From Macrophomina tecta (taxonomy: Eukaryota; Ascomycota; Dothideomycetes; Botryosphaeriales; Botryosphaeriaceae): a DNA stretch of 64,000 bases. The notes under the pieces were generated by a model. That model was not told where the DNA came from, searched no databases, and worked only from the letters and a program-made list of their open reading frames with translations. The translations under genes and the position numbers were made by a program. Positions 45,461 to 56,798 of the stretch are shown here, piece by piece; position 1 is the first letter of the stretch, and each line of letters starts with the position of its first letter. The stretch spans positions 1,674,001-1,738,000 of the forward strand of contig JAKSGN010000036.1 of assembly GCA_024180945.1 (NCBI GenBank), in the 5' to 3' direction.

Positions 45461-47467
45461 ATGGAGCGCCGTCACATTCAAGACCACAGCAGCGCCACAT
45501 CCTTAGAGAAGCATTGGGGTTACGCCGATCGGGTAGTCCCGTGTACTAATGATGCGGGGACGTGCGAATATCTGGATGCCGTTTATTGGATGATGGACGT
45601 TTCCATGCTATACACCTTCATCCTTTGGGCCGTCATTGGCGGCTTATTAGCTCTCTGGGTGTTTTTGCGTTTCGCCAAACCCAGCAGAAAATATGTCGGC
45701 CAAGTCTTCCACAGCAAACAGGACCTTGAGGCACCAGCGAGGAGACAGCTCCAAGGCAGTGTCTACAGAGCTTACAGAGCGGTTGTCGTGGGCCTAAGAA
45801 AACTGCTTCTTCCGGAGACCTTGAGCGTTTTTGGCAACATCTCGAGGCTCCAGGTACTTATACTGGCTTGCATTCTGGCCTACCTCTTGATCTTCTCGTA
45901 AGGCGACAATGTCCTATCTTGAAACTACTGATCATCTTTCTAACACATCCTTAGTCTTGTTGGCATCGTCTACAAGACGTGGGTAACTCCCGTCAAGAAT
46001 ACACCCGGCCTCTACAATACTCGTACCGGTCTCGGAGGCTTTGCTGATAGGGTCGGCGCTTTCGCTTACGCTCTGACTCCCTTTACCGTCCTGCTCGGAT
46101 CGCGTGAGAGTGTCCTATCTCTCCTCACCGGAGTACCATACCATCATTTCAACTTCCTCCACCGTTGGATCGGCCGTGTCATTTTCATCCAGTCCTTCTT
46201 ACATACCCTTGGTTGGACTATCATCGAAGGAAAACTTTACCAGCCTCAGCCGAGCGTTTACAAAGAGTTCATCGCCCAACAGTACATTATTTTCGGAATC
46301 GTCGCCATGGTGTTCATTACTTTCCTCTACATTTTCAGTATCAAGAGAGTGATCCAGTGGACTGGCTACGAATTTTTCAGGAAAGCACATTACATCGTTG
46401 CAGCCTTGTATTTCGCTGCCTGCTGGGGCCACTGGACAAAGCTTGCATGCTGGATGATTGCGAGCATCGGTCTCTTCTTTATTGACAGAGGCTGCCGTCT
46501 CCTCCGCCTCGGCCTTATCCACACCGGCTATAAGAGCGGCAACAAGGGCTTCGGATTCCGGGCAGCGCAATCCACCCTCCAGGTCTTCGAAGACGGAGAT
46601 TCGACAGTCGTCCGCATGGACTTCGAACACAACCACGACCCCTGGAAGCCCGGACACCACTTCTACCTCTGTTTCCCCGAGCTGACGATCTGGCAATCGC
46701 ACCCTTTCACGCCCTCTTCTCTGCCCGCGCCTCATCCGGCCCTCCCCCACCACACCTACATTATCCGCGCCGAGAAGGGCGAAACAAAGCGCCTCGCCGA
46801 CCTCGCCAAATCCGCCGAGCTCTCCACCACCCAGAAAACAACCCCCGTCATCCTCACCGGTCCCTACGGCACTTCTGTCCTGAATGAGGATAACAATGAA
46901 ATCGACAACCTCCTCTGCATTTCAGGCGGCACTGGCGTCTCGTTTACCCTGCCCATCGCCACTGCCGCCGCCCTCGCCGGCGCCAAGACCGTCGACCTGG
47001 TCTGGATCATCCGCAAGACCGAGAATATTGAGTGGATCCAGCCTGAGCTGCTCGACCTCAAGGCCCGGATGCGCGACGGCAGCCTGCCCAACCTAAGCAT
47101 CAAGATCTTCGTGTCACGCGATCCGGAGTCGGCGGCCGCGAAGCTGAATGGCGGCCGCAAGAACGAGAAGGACATTGACGTGTGCGAGTGCTCGGTGACG
47201 TCGCGGCTGGCGGACGTGTTGGCCGCGCAAGAGGGCTTCGAGGTTGTGTGGCTCGAGGACCACCACCCAGACGTGCACGAATGCCTGCGCGACTTTGCGG
47301 AGCGGGCCTCCGCGGTGGGTGGCAGGTGTCAGGTAGCCGCTAGTGGGCCCAGAGGTCTAGGGACCGATCTGCGCGCGGCGATCGCGGAGAAGAGCGAGGC
47401 GGGTAGAGTGTGGAGAGGCGATGAGAGCTATGATATCGACCTGTACTGGGACGATCGTATGGGTTGA
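45461..47467 (+). CDS. FRE-type ferric/cupric reductase
   Basis: Exons 45461-45897 and 45955-47467 give 649 aa. A single segment near 45-70 precedes the transmembrane ferric-reductase core. Four candidate haem His have the expected 14-residue spacing: H215/H229 (HRWIGRVIFIQSFLH) and H291/H305 (HYIVAALYFAACWGH). The FAD site HPFT is at about 395-398, and NADPH-binding elements are TGPYG and SGGTGVS. The enzyme moves electrons from cytosolic NADPH across the plasma membrane to reduce Fe(III) or Cu(II) before uptake. No signal peptide is obvious, though family members vary in this. The nearby ferroportin-like gene suggests an iron neighbourhood, by inference only. Confidence 0.9.
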
Positions 47468-47744
47468 AGAGCAAAGAGAAAAGAAATAAAAAGCGAAGAG
47501 ATCTGAAGCTCTCACGACTATTTTTGAACGATATAGATTAATGATGATTGGATATCCACCTTTGCGCCCAAAGAAGGCGCTTTTCTTCCCTTAAAACAAA
47601 CGCCAGAACCCGTTGTACAAGTGATCTATGATGCTTTTTGTTCATGACCGACCGACCGCACTCTGCTCTTCCATTTTTTAAAAAAGCGCCTGTACAGAGA
47701 AATAAAATGGTGCGTGAAAATAATGCAGTGCGACAGACTTTCGC

Positions 47745-48728
47745 CTATCGCCGCGAGCCACCAGCGGCAGGACCACGCGTCCTCGACTTTCCTTTCCTCG
47801 CCGCAGCGCGCAGCGCGTACTTTTCCAACTCTTGCTCATCGAGCTCCTTCTCCTTATCCTCGGGCAGCAGACTCCCCTCAATTGTGATGAAGCCTCTGTC
47901 GTTCTCCGTGCGCGGCGACGAGTCGAAATCGCGAATGCGGAACTTGATGACTCCGTCGACCTTCTTGCCCTGGCCGTCCACAAAGTGCCCCTGCACAGCC
48001 GACGACGTCTGCGCCGCAGCATCATCCCCCCCCATCGCCTCGGCAGCAGCCTCCCCCGCCTCGACCCACGCCCAGTCCTCGGGCAGCCTTCTGCGGTCGA
48101 TGCTCGCGGAGAACAGATTCCAGCACACCAGGCCCAGGTGGCTCTCGTTCTGCAGGTTTACGGCGCCCTCGATCCAAACGCCCTTGCGCGGGCGCAGCAC
48201 GACGAAGTCGGCCGTCAGCCAGACGAACGAGCCGGCGAACTCAGCCGCCGAGCGGGCAAGCACCCTCCCTCCGTCGGCGGGCCCGGCGCCGGCGGGCCCT
48301 TCGGACAGGCGCGCGTTGTGGTGGGCCAGCACGACGCCCTTGAGCGGCGGGTAGTAGGTCAGCAGCAGCGGCGAGAGGTGCTCGGCGCACAGCGCCTTGA
48401 GCGCGTACTGCTGGCCGATGGAGGCGAGCGGCAGGTAGAGCGACGCCGTCTGCAGCACGAAGGGCGAGGCGTCCGAGTCGGCGGTGGCTGCTGCTGCGGC
48501 AGCTTTCTTTTGCAGGCTGGGGCGGGTGGACTTCTTCGCTGTGGATGTTGTGGCGGCGGCGTCGTCGTCGTCGTCTTTGGCCGGGCGAGGCTTCTTGGTG
48601 GGCGATTGCTGCGACTGCTCTTCCTCCCGCTGGCGCTTCTTGGATTTCTTATCCGACTTGTCTTTCTTGTGCTTGTGGGCCTTCTTTTCGTTGATGGGAG
48701 TGTTCGCGGTCATGGTTTCGGTCGACAT
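47745..48728 (-). CDS. rpa43: RNA polymerase I subunit Rpa43-like
   Basis: A single exon from the ATG at 48728 (MSTETMTANTP) gives 327 aa. The first 90 residues are Lys-rich (HKHKKDKSDKKSKKRQR) and disordered. The folded part contains ASLYLPLASIGQQYALKALCAEHLSPLLLTYYPPLKGVVLA (RNP-like N-domain) and an OB-fold with FVWLTADFVVLRPRKGVWIEGAVNLQNESHLGLVCWNLFSAS. The latter is the signature of Rpa43, which with Rpa14 forms the stalk of RNA polymerase I and contacts the initiation factor Rrn3. The frame continues 59 codons upstream, but that part is Arg-rich and not homologous-looking. It ends 277 bp from the convergent reductase gene. Confidence 0.85.
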   Translation of the reverse strand: MSTETMTANTPINEKKAHKHKKDKSDKKSKKRQREEEQSQQSPTKKPRPAKDDDDDAAATTSTAKKSTRPSLQKKAAAAAATADSDASPFVLQTASLYLPLASIGQQYALKALCAEHLSPLLLTYYPPLKGVVLAHHNARLSEGPAGAGPADGGRVLARSAAEFAGSFVWLTADFVVLRPRKGVWIEGAVNLQNESHLGLVCWNLFSASIDRRRLPEDWAWVEAGEAAAEAMGGDDAAAQTSSAVQGHFVDGQGKKVDGVIKFRIRDFDSSPRTENDRGFITIEGSLLPEDKEKELDEQELEKYALRAAARKGKSRTRGPAAGGSRR

Positions 48729-49020
48729 GGCGGGCGAGGGCGACCGATTGGGCGGCGTGAGTCGTCGTCGTCGTTGTCGGCGGCGCGGTCGTAATGGTCG
48801 AGGGCCGCACTTTTTTCTGAGGGCTGCGGGAGAGCTGCGTCGCGGGCGGTGAGGGCGGGATGTTTTGGCCGGCGGCGAAACGTGACACCGACGCTTCCGC
48901 CGCAACAGCTGTTGAGACCCTGCGCTGCCCCGAGCTTTGAGCTCTATCTGGCATCATCCCGCAGCACTTCAACACCCATGCTGCCGCAGGTGCTACCGTC
49001 TGTCGCTCCCTCCCACAAGT
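48729..49020. promoter_or_regulatory. Short bidirectional promoter (rpa43 / J-protein)
   Basis: Only 292 bp separate the two divergent ATGs, so the two genes must share this control region. Confidence 0.6.
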
Positions 49021-50258
49021 ATGGCCGGTAGCAACCCGTTCCTGTCCTTCATCGGGTGGTGGTTTCTGCCAACGGTATGCCCTGTCTGTACTTGTTTCTG
49101 CCATACGTTCTAATTTCCGGATAGGCCGTCGCGTACATCCAGTCCTTTCTCTACTCTCTCTTCATCCGCGCCGGCGACCCGCGTCCCCAACCCGGAAGTC
49201 CAAAATTCATAAAGCATAGGAAGATCATTCATGTATCGGTCGTCCTTGTCTACCTCTGCTACACTATCTATGAAGCAGACTGGGAACTTCAACGCCAGGG
49301 CAACTTCTACCAGGCCCTCGGCGTCCCTGTCGATGCCAGCGAGAGGACTATACAGTCAAAGTTTCGCAGGCTGTAAGGCTCCACCGACGTTGTCTTCGCT
49401 TCTAGTTCAAACTAACGGCTCGCAGAACTGTGCTACACCACCCTGACAAGGTTTCTTCCGCCGAAGCGCGACCCGCCGCCGAAAGCTACTACGTCTACCT
49501 CAAACTCGCTCGCGATACCCTCGCCGACCCGGCTAAACGCTTCGCCTATGACCGCTTCGGACCTGAGATGTTGGAGTGGAAGCACTGCATTACTGTGGCT
49601 GATTTCATTATGCACGGCCTGCAGAGGCATGCGCCGTCATACTTGGGTGGTGGCGTGGTCATGATAATGCTAGGAATGCTTGGGTACTTCGGGCAAGGAC
49701 GCTACGTAAGTCTGGCTTAACTTGTCCAAAACGGCCGAGTGCTGAACTAAGCAACAGTGGCGCTACCTCATCTTCGCTGGTCTGATCGTCTTGGAAGCGC
49801 ACACGATTACCCGCCTGGAACCCCCAGCCTTTCTCACGAAGCTCGTCAATCCGCTGGTCTTCGCACTCAAAGTCCATCCACCGTTCATACCATTCCAGTT
49901 TCTCACCATTGTCCGCAAGGGAACTGTCGCGCTTTTTGTCGCCATGACTCAGCTTGCACCCTTACTCCAAGATCCGCGCCGCGCCTCGCAGAGCGAGAAC
50001 AACGCCGCAGGGCAACAAGAGCAGCTCAATCGCCTGCAGAAGTTACTTATTGACGCTGATCAGGACGCGATGCGCCTGGTCGGCCTTGAGACCATGCCAT
50101 TCCAGGGTGAGGAGGGCGAGAAGGAGTTGAGAGGAAAGATGAAGGACTGGATCGTCCAGAACAGCATTAGGAGCGATCCTCAAGTCAGAAATGCAATGGG
50201 TCAAGTTCTGGCACGGAGGCGGCAGAATGCGCCGGCCGGAGCAAGAGGCACGACTTAA
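49021..50258 (+). CDS. Membrane-anchored DnaJ (J-domain) protein
   Basis: Exons 49021-49074, 49125-49372, 49426-49705 and 49758-50258 give 360 aa. The N-terminus (MAGSNPFLSFIGWWFLPT, then YIQSFLYSLFI) is hydrophobic, and another segment lies at VSVVLVYLCYTIY. The J domain follows: NFYQALGVPVDASERTIQSKFRRL, the intact HPD in LHHPDKV (near 107), then YDRFGPEM. Two more segments occur at GGGVVMIMLGMLGYF and YLIFAGLIVLEAH. J proteins stimulate Hsp70; the anchors suggest the ER or another internal membrane, with the J domain facing an Hsp70. This membrane topology is common in uncharacterised Pezizomycotina J proteins. Confidence 0.85.
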
Positions 50259-51602
50259 TATTCATAGATTGCATAGATATATTCTGCATAAGTGATTTTC
50301 ATTAACACAAGCTGTTTAGATGTTACAAGTTCGATACATGCCGGAAGCCGATTACGTTTCGGATGACGCAAATTACCGCATTGATTGGAATCAGCCTGAA
50401 AGTCCGAGCTCTTCGCTGGGGTTGTGCCGGATCTGGGAATGACGGCCACGCTCGTCTTCTTGCGTGGCTTTTATGACATTGCAGAAACAATATTGGGTAC
50501 CGAAGTTCAGAGCATCAAGGTTACAATGAACTTCAATGCCCGTTTGTAAGCGATGCAGTGACGGTAGCGCTAAGGAGCGATTGTCGCCACTTCATCAAAA
50601 ACATGACATTATTCCCGGACGGCACTAAGGCATTCACTCTTGAAGCATTCATCAGTGCCTACACAGTGCTTCTGGATGCTTCATTTCCTGTAGAGTTGGA
50701 CTCTCGCCATTTTGTGCCCTAAAACCTCTTAGGCACCCGCCTTTCTCCGCAACGCCATCGGTGATCTTTAGGCTGGCTGCGATTCTAAAGCCCGCACCAG
50801 ACTATTGTATTTTGGAATATGTCTTCCTACGGCGGGGTCCACGAATGAAATAGTCTTTCTTGGGTCTCGGTAGTCCGAAGTTTAGCGACAGATGTTGGTC
50901 TGGAGTACGGAAGGTGGATAGGTTCGCTTGTTAAACCACTCGTCTCTGATACGTCACGCTTTGCCTGAGTAGGAAACTCCTGAGAGAAGAGACACGATCC
51001 TCCGATTTTGAGAAACATAGGGTGTCAAGTTGGATACAGACCCGCGGACAAGAGGATCTGAGGACCTGCTTTTAAATCTAATGATCCGAACAACCGGGCG
51101 GGCGCTTACTGAACTATTTTATGGCATATGTACTTCACTTCGCAGGGCACGTACATTCTGTCACTGGCTCAGTATGAGCAGTACTCATTAGGAAAAAGCA
51201 GGAAGATTGTTTTAACAGGCGGGCAGGCAGGACAACCTTTGCTCCTCAGTATAGATTAGCCTAGAACCCTCAGTTAATTAAAATTTTATTTCCATTCCAC
51301 TAATGTGTCATTCCAATATGTATGGTGTCGAAAAAAGTGAATAGTCACAGTCGAACTACGGCGTCCCGTCCATCGTATACCTTTGACGAATTTTCCGCCA
51401 CAATTTCTCTCTGATATAGGAGGATGTCCCCCTTACAACACCGGACATGATGCTACTAATAAAAGTACGTCTGACCCCGGGATGCACATCTAGGCACATG
51501 AAGGAAAACAGTGCACCGACTCATCATCGCGAATAGCCAAAACAAGCCCACCCCCTTAAAAAAAAAAAAAAAAAAAAAAAACCGCCGAAGAGGCGCAGAA
51601 TC
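50259..51602. other. 1.3-kb convergent spacer
   Basis: Between two convergent genes. A 24-nt A run at 51558-51581 lies just downstream of the stop of the next minus-strand gene. No coding region is supported. Confidence 0.5.
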
Positions 51603-52592
51603 TTATATCCCGCCTGCCGCAGCGGCAGCCGTCCTCCGCGCGAAGCTCTCCTCCATGACCTGCCTCAAGCTCTTTGGCTTCTTTCCCGTCAACATCTCTA
51701 CGTCGTCACTAATCACGGCCATCTCGCCCAGCCGCGTCGCCTTGCCGAACGACACCATGTCCGAGCTGTTCCACGGATAGCCGCTGACGACCAGGCTGTC
51801 GACCGGCTCGCGCGGGATACCCAAGCCGTCGAACATGGCGAACATCTCATCGTCGGACAGCTCCTCGAACCGCACGCCGTCGGGCCCCTTGCCCGCGACT
51901 TCGCCCATCAGCCGCGCCGCGTCGCGCCAAGTCAGCAGCTCCGGCCCGGTGATGGCGTACGTCTTGCCTGCATGAGGCCCCGGGTCGGCCAGGACGGCGA
52001 CGGCGGCGGCGACGCAGTCCTCGCGCGCCACGAACGCGACTTGGCCGTCGCCCGCATTCGACCGTAGGACGCCCGCCTCGACGGCGGAGGGCGCCGCGAC
52101 GTCGGCCATGGCGTCGGCGTACTGGGCGTCGCGCAGCGCGGTCCAGGCGAGGCCCGAGGCGCACAGCATGGCCTCGGTGGCGCGGTGCTCGCGGCCGACG
52201 AGCGCGGTCGGGTGCTCGCGGTCGGCGGAGACGATGGACGTGTAGACGACGTGCCGCACGCCCGCGCGCGCCGCCGCGTCGATGGCCGTCTGGTGCTGCG
52301 GCAGGCGCGCGCCCGCGCGCGAGGTGCTGATCAGCAGCATCGTGGACGCGCCCGCGAATGCCGCTGCCAGCGTGCCGACCGCGTCGTCGAAGGAGCCTTG
52401 GCGGATCGTGAGGCCGCGCGCGGCGTAGGCGGACAGCTTCGAGGGCTGGCGTGTCAGCAGGAGGAAAGAGGAGGCTGGGACGCCGCGCTCCAGCAGCCGG
52501 TCGACGGCTTGTCGGCCGTACTGGCCTGAGGCGCCGGTGATGAGGATCTTGCCTGTGCCATTAACGATGGGATCTGCTGGGGAGGCGGCCAT
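51603..52592 (-). CDS. NmrA-like NAD(P)-binding oxidoreductase
   Basis: A single-exon 329-aa frame from the ATG at 52592. It opens with the Rossmann motif ILITGASGQYGRQAVDRL, followed by SFLLLTRQPSKL. After that come QGSFDDAVGTLAAAFAGASTMLLIST, HVVYTSIVSADREHPT and YAITGPELLTW. These are features of the NmrA/QOR2-type atypical SDR family. Members sense or oxidise/reduce with NAD(P)H; some act as redox-sensing regulators and others as quinone or isoflavone reductases. The classic Tyr-x3-Lys of active SDRs is not evident, so catalysis is uncertain. No cluster of metabolic genes is present around it. Confidence 0.85.
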   Translation of the reverse strand: MAASPADPIVNGTGKILITGASGQYGRQAVDRLLERGVPASSFLLLTRQPSKLSAYAARGLTIRQGSFDDAVGTLAAAFAGASTMLLISTSRAGARLPQHQTAIDAAARAGVRHVVYTSIVSADREHPTALVGREHRATEAMLCASGLAWTALRDAQYADAMADVAAPSAVEAGVLRSNAGDGQVAFVAREDCVAAAVAVLADPGPHAGKTYAITGPELLTWRDAARLMGEVAGKGPDGVRFEELSDDEMFAMFDGLGIPREPVDSLVVSGYPWNSSDMVSFGKATRLGEMAVISDDVEMLTGKKPKSLRQVMEESFARRTAAAAAGGI

Positions 52593-53610
52593 GGTGTTGT
52601 AGGCTTATGGCTGCTGTGGGGGGTTTTCCCAATATCTCTGCCCCTGACTGGCGGGCCGAGATAGATTGTATGCAGTAAAGGAAAGACGCTCTTTGCTTGA
52701 CGATTGAATAGAGAAACGGCAAAAATAGTGAGGACGAAGATGGATTTGGCAACAGCCGGATTGGGGAACTCAAACGAGAGTCGGGAGGCTTGGATAGAAG
52801 TGCACACGTTGGTGACTGTGTGGGAAAAACCAAGGACCCACCTTATACCACCTACACACCACGACGACAGGGAGTGGTCAGCCGCACGGGTACAAGCCCG
52901 GATCCATATGACCTGTCGACTCGGCGAGCCAGCCGGACCGGGAACATTTCTTGCATATCGGTTGGGCGTTTGGCGGTTCTGGAATGCGTGGGCGTGGCCA
53001 AGCGGCGCATTCCTGGAAAGCGGGACAAGCGTCTGATCTTACGGCGGAGGTGAAGGAGGAAAGACGGGGGCCCGAGCCGGAGCAGGTCCGACTGTGCGCC
53101 TGCACCGTTCTGGCCACTCCTGACGTCTAGGGAAAATCTCGGCTGGCCAGACGTGGGCTGGAGGGTTCCCTTCCGGACGTCGGGATGCGAGTCGAGCCGG
53201 TTAAAAAAAAAAAAAAAAAGGTAGTAGGAAGGTGGGGCTAAGATGTTGTGCTGCCCGCCCTCAACTCGCCGGGATGCCGTCACTATGGCCCAGACCGGTA
53301 CAGGGGCGACAGACGCCGTAGTGCTATCTCGCTGCCGACCGATCCAATGCCAGACTGGCGGCGCTCTCTGTCCCAGCCTGCACCGCGTGTTTCCCTCTGT
53401 TGTGCACGCCAGCTGCAGTGCACAATACTCGTATCCGGGACTGTCCAGCCGCATGCTTCTCCCATTTGTTCGAGTAAGTGACTCTTCGGGCTGCACGTAA
53501 GGCTTGTCCGAACAGCCGAATTCGCCGAGCACAGAAGACTACAGCAAAGCAAGAACCTAGTTAATTGTGTTCGAGAAAGACAAAAGCCATCTACAAATAG
53601 GAACACTACC
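52593..53610. promoter_or_regulatory. Spacer with the NmrA-like gene promoter
   Basis: About 1 kb with a 17-nt A run at 53203-53219. No gene is supported. Confidence 0.5.
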
Positions 53611-55524
53611 TTAGAACATGCCTTCCAGCGGCTCTTCTTGGCTGAAGTTGTACGCATTGCCGTACGGCCTGTTCAAGTACCGCTTCTCGACTTCTTCCTC
53701 CGGAATGAATGTTCCTTGCACCTGCAAGCCCGTCCTCTCGCTGCTCAGATGAGGCGCTAGCTCCTCAGCGAACTCAACTAACATTGAATTTCGATACCAA
53801 GGCGCGAAGTGAACTGCCACGAGTGTATTCTGTTTCAGCATACGAGAAATAAGACGCCCAGTATAGTGGCAGGAGGCTTTGGAGCATATCTATCGCTCCT
53901 CCAGGCCTTCCAAGTATATTTGTGCAATGCGAAACTTACTCATAGCAAGCATGACCCGTGGATCTTTTGATAAATTGGGCATCCCCGCGTGCCCTAGAAA
54001 CGATAGAGGATCAGCCAAGCGGACATTGTCGTTTCCGATCCCGAACCCGAGCACCCAATTTTCCCACTCATCCGCCCCGAGATCGATTACAACGATTCAA
54101 GTGGCACCTCTCTGCCCCTTATCTGTCGGCAGTCGATGGCAGGCCGTGCCTCTCATCACCACAGCAAGCTTGGACGTCCGCGCGGGTTTTCTTTTCGAAG
54201 CTCACGATCCAAGACTTCTCGAAAGGGACCCGGGACAAATGACGAACCGAAACCGAACAGACAATCCGAAAGGACAAGCAGCCCAGTCGGATTAGAGGGG
54301 AAGGAGGAACCCTACAGTAGCGTCTGTGCCGTCGGAGTTGCTGAAAACGGAGTGGGAAAAAGAAGCCAAGCTAATCTTGACTGGTTTCTCACAATAACCT
54401 CGAAACAGCACAGACACCACCGCGTGTCTCACCTCCGCCTTTGCCAAACTCACTGACGCGCCAGACGATTCATTCAACGGCCGTCAATCGTCCGGATCGG
54501 ATCTCGAAAAACTCCGCGCAAAACGCGCTCCACCAAGAACGGAAAGAACGAAAGGTGGGGAAATGGGGGAGAAAGGCGCAGGAGTAATACTCACAAAGTC
54601 TCAAATCCCTCACCACGACCGCGCCCTTCGCGACGACCGGCTGACACGGTGCCCTGACCGCTCTCCTCCTCTCGATCAGCTCCCTCTTGATCCTCCCGCT
54701 CGCCCGCTCGCCATGCCGCCCTTCCTGGACGGACAAGTCAGAACCCGCGTGCGTGCCGAGCCACACCTCAGTCGAGCCGTTCGCGGGCGCCATGGCGACA
54801 AGGGGCACGTTGACAACGAGGGCGAAGGGCGGCGACGCGGCGGGATGGTCGAAGTCGGCGTCGGTGTGCGTGGGCTGCGCCGTGGGTGGGCTGTCGGGCG
54901 TGGGCGGCAGCGCCGTGTTGCCCGAGACGAAGGAGAGGCGCGGGAGTGGGCCGAGGGTTGTGCTGGTGACTTGCGTGACGATTGGGTCTGTTTTTTGGTC
55001 AAGGATGCGACTAACACGGGCGAAGGAAAGAGGGAATGAAGATACGCGGTGTAGAGGAGAGGCCGAGAAACCTGAGACAAGGGAGGGCAAGAGGAGTGCT
55101 AGGAGAGAAAGGTGGTGGGGTAGAACTGACTGACGAAGATAGCCGGATCCCACCACTTGCTCGTCAGTGGCGGATCTTGCTGGATATTGCCCTTGTTGTA
55201 GTTGAATGGCCCGTCGTCGCCCAGCGCCTGCAGTGCGTACGCGTCCTCAACCATTTTCTTGTTTAGCCGATCCAGCCTCGCGTGTTCGATCAGATCTTCC
55301 AGCACAACGAGACCGTCGCGCTGGAGCGCACGTGTGGCGATTTCCACATTGCGCCAGCTCAGTCTTCCGGTAGCCACCTCTTTTTCTGAGACCCTGACCG
55401 AGATAGGTGTCGAAGGCAACTCTGCCTGGGAAGCGAGGGAGCGGACGGGAGTGATAGGGGTCATTGCGGTGAGACGCGCCGCTGACACAACCCTCCACAG
55501 TTGCCGAGCAAACATTCTGAGCAT
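53611..55524 (-). CDS. Phytanoyl-CoA-dioxygenase-like Fe(II)/2OG enzyme
   Basis: Exons 55524-55131, 54987-54595, 53993-53940 and 53813-53611 give 347 aa with matching phases. The N-terminus (MLRMFARQLWRVVSAARL) is basic and amphipathic, a possible mitochondrial signal. The PhyH fold follows: ATRALQRDGLVVLEDLIEHARLD, then KGNIQQDPP. The metal-binding H-x-D is at about 172-174 (THTDADF), with EVWLGTHAGSD, and the distal His is at about 264 (LWHAGMPN, across intron 2). The end contains IHFAPWYRN. Such enzymes hydroxylate small molecules using 2-oxoglutarate and O2; the substrate here is unknown. The first intron uses the less common donor GTCAGT. Confidence 0.82.
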
Positions 55525-56798
55525 TCACAGCAAGAGTCCAGATATGAGAGAGGTGAGGAGTTTCAGTTTGGAGACGTCAATTTATTGTCTACACAGCTTC
55601 TCATGAAGTGCAAGTCGATGCCGTTTTACTCTCCGCGATCTACGCAGATCTGCCTCCTCCGCGCGGAGGACGCGTTCCCCCTTCAGGACATGCATCCGCC
55701 AATGCGGGGAAGATTACCCCACGGGCCGAAACATGGAGCCTCATCGGCCAAGCTTAGCACACAGGCAGGAGCATCTAGGCTGCCGTGAAGAATTGCATTT
55801 GGCTGTACTTTATCTAAGAACCCCCGCGTATACCCTCGCGTGGTGTGCCACCCTGGAAAGGAGGTGGTTCCTGAGAATTAGGAAGATGAGATGCTTTCTT
55901 GTCTTCGCAGGACACAGTTCCGAGCGATCGGTCATTCAGAGTCCACAGCAGGAGACAAAATCTTCCTTGAAGGCACTGAAAGAGGAGAGGTGATGGAATC
56001 AATTCCAGCAGAGGAAATATCTCCTGACGATGGTTCCAGAGACCTGCGCGGCTCCAAAAACAGCTGACAAAAAGTTTTCTCTCTCGCTCGTATGTAGTGC
56101 ATACTACGGATACAGCAGGTGTCTCCCGGTTCTATGGAGGTGGGAGCATCATCCTCACCATCTCGGCATGACAGGTGAGGAAGGGATGCCCGTCCTTGGC
56201 AAGGTGGTTCTTTGTGGGACGTGAAAACTGTAATCTGCATTCCGATACGACCTGGTCCACGCGACACTTTAGAGCGCCAGCGGGATTTCCACATTGTTGC
56301 TCCGCCTTCCTTCCAAATTGCGATTGACCACCTGACGCCGCACCACTGTGAGATGTCCCATGGAGCATTGAGGAGCGATTCGCGCAGACGGGGCAGCCGG
56401 GTCGCTCACAAAAGCCCCAATCCACCCTATGGGGTCGAGAATTGTGGATCTCGCGTAACGTCAGCATTGTACCCGCAGCATTGCCTCAACCTTGTCCAAG
56501 AGGCCGTTGCCAAGCCGGCAAGGCAGATTACATGCAGCAATGTCAAGACCTGCAGTCAGCCCTGGTCGTCTGACTCTTTTGACATGTCGGCACTCCAAGC
56601 TCATCCCTGCATCCGCGGCCGGCGCGGTCTCCCGAGGCAGGAATTGTTGCACAGCTGTGCGCCTCTCCCGCCGCTTCGCACCCGTTGCTCCCGCCAACCT
56701 GCAGGTGACAGCTCACAGGTGACACAGAGCGCGGCGAAGTGCATTCCTCCCTCTCCCCTGACAGCAGGGCTGGCGGCGGCACACGCGGTTCTGAGACA
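55525..56798. other. 1.3-kb spacer
   Basis: Promoter region of the dioxygenase-like gene and the 3' flank of MDM12 (both minus strand). No coding region is supported. Confidence 0.5.
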
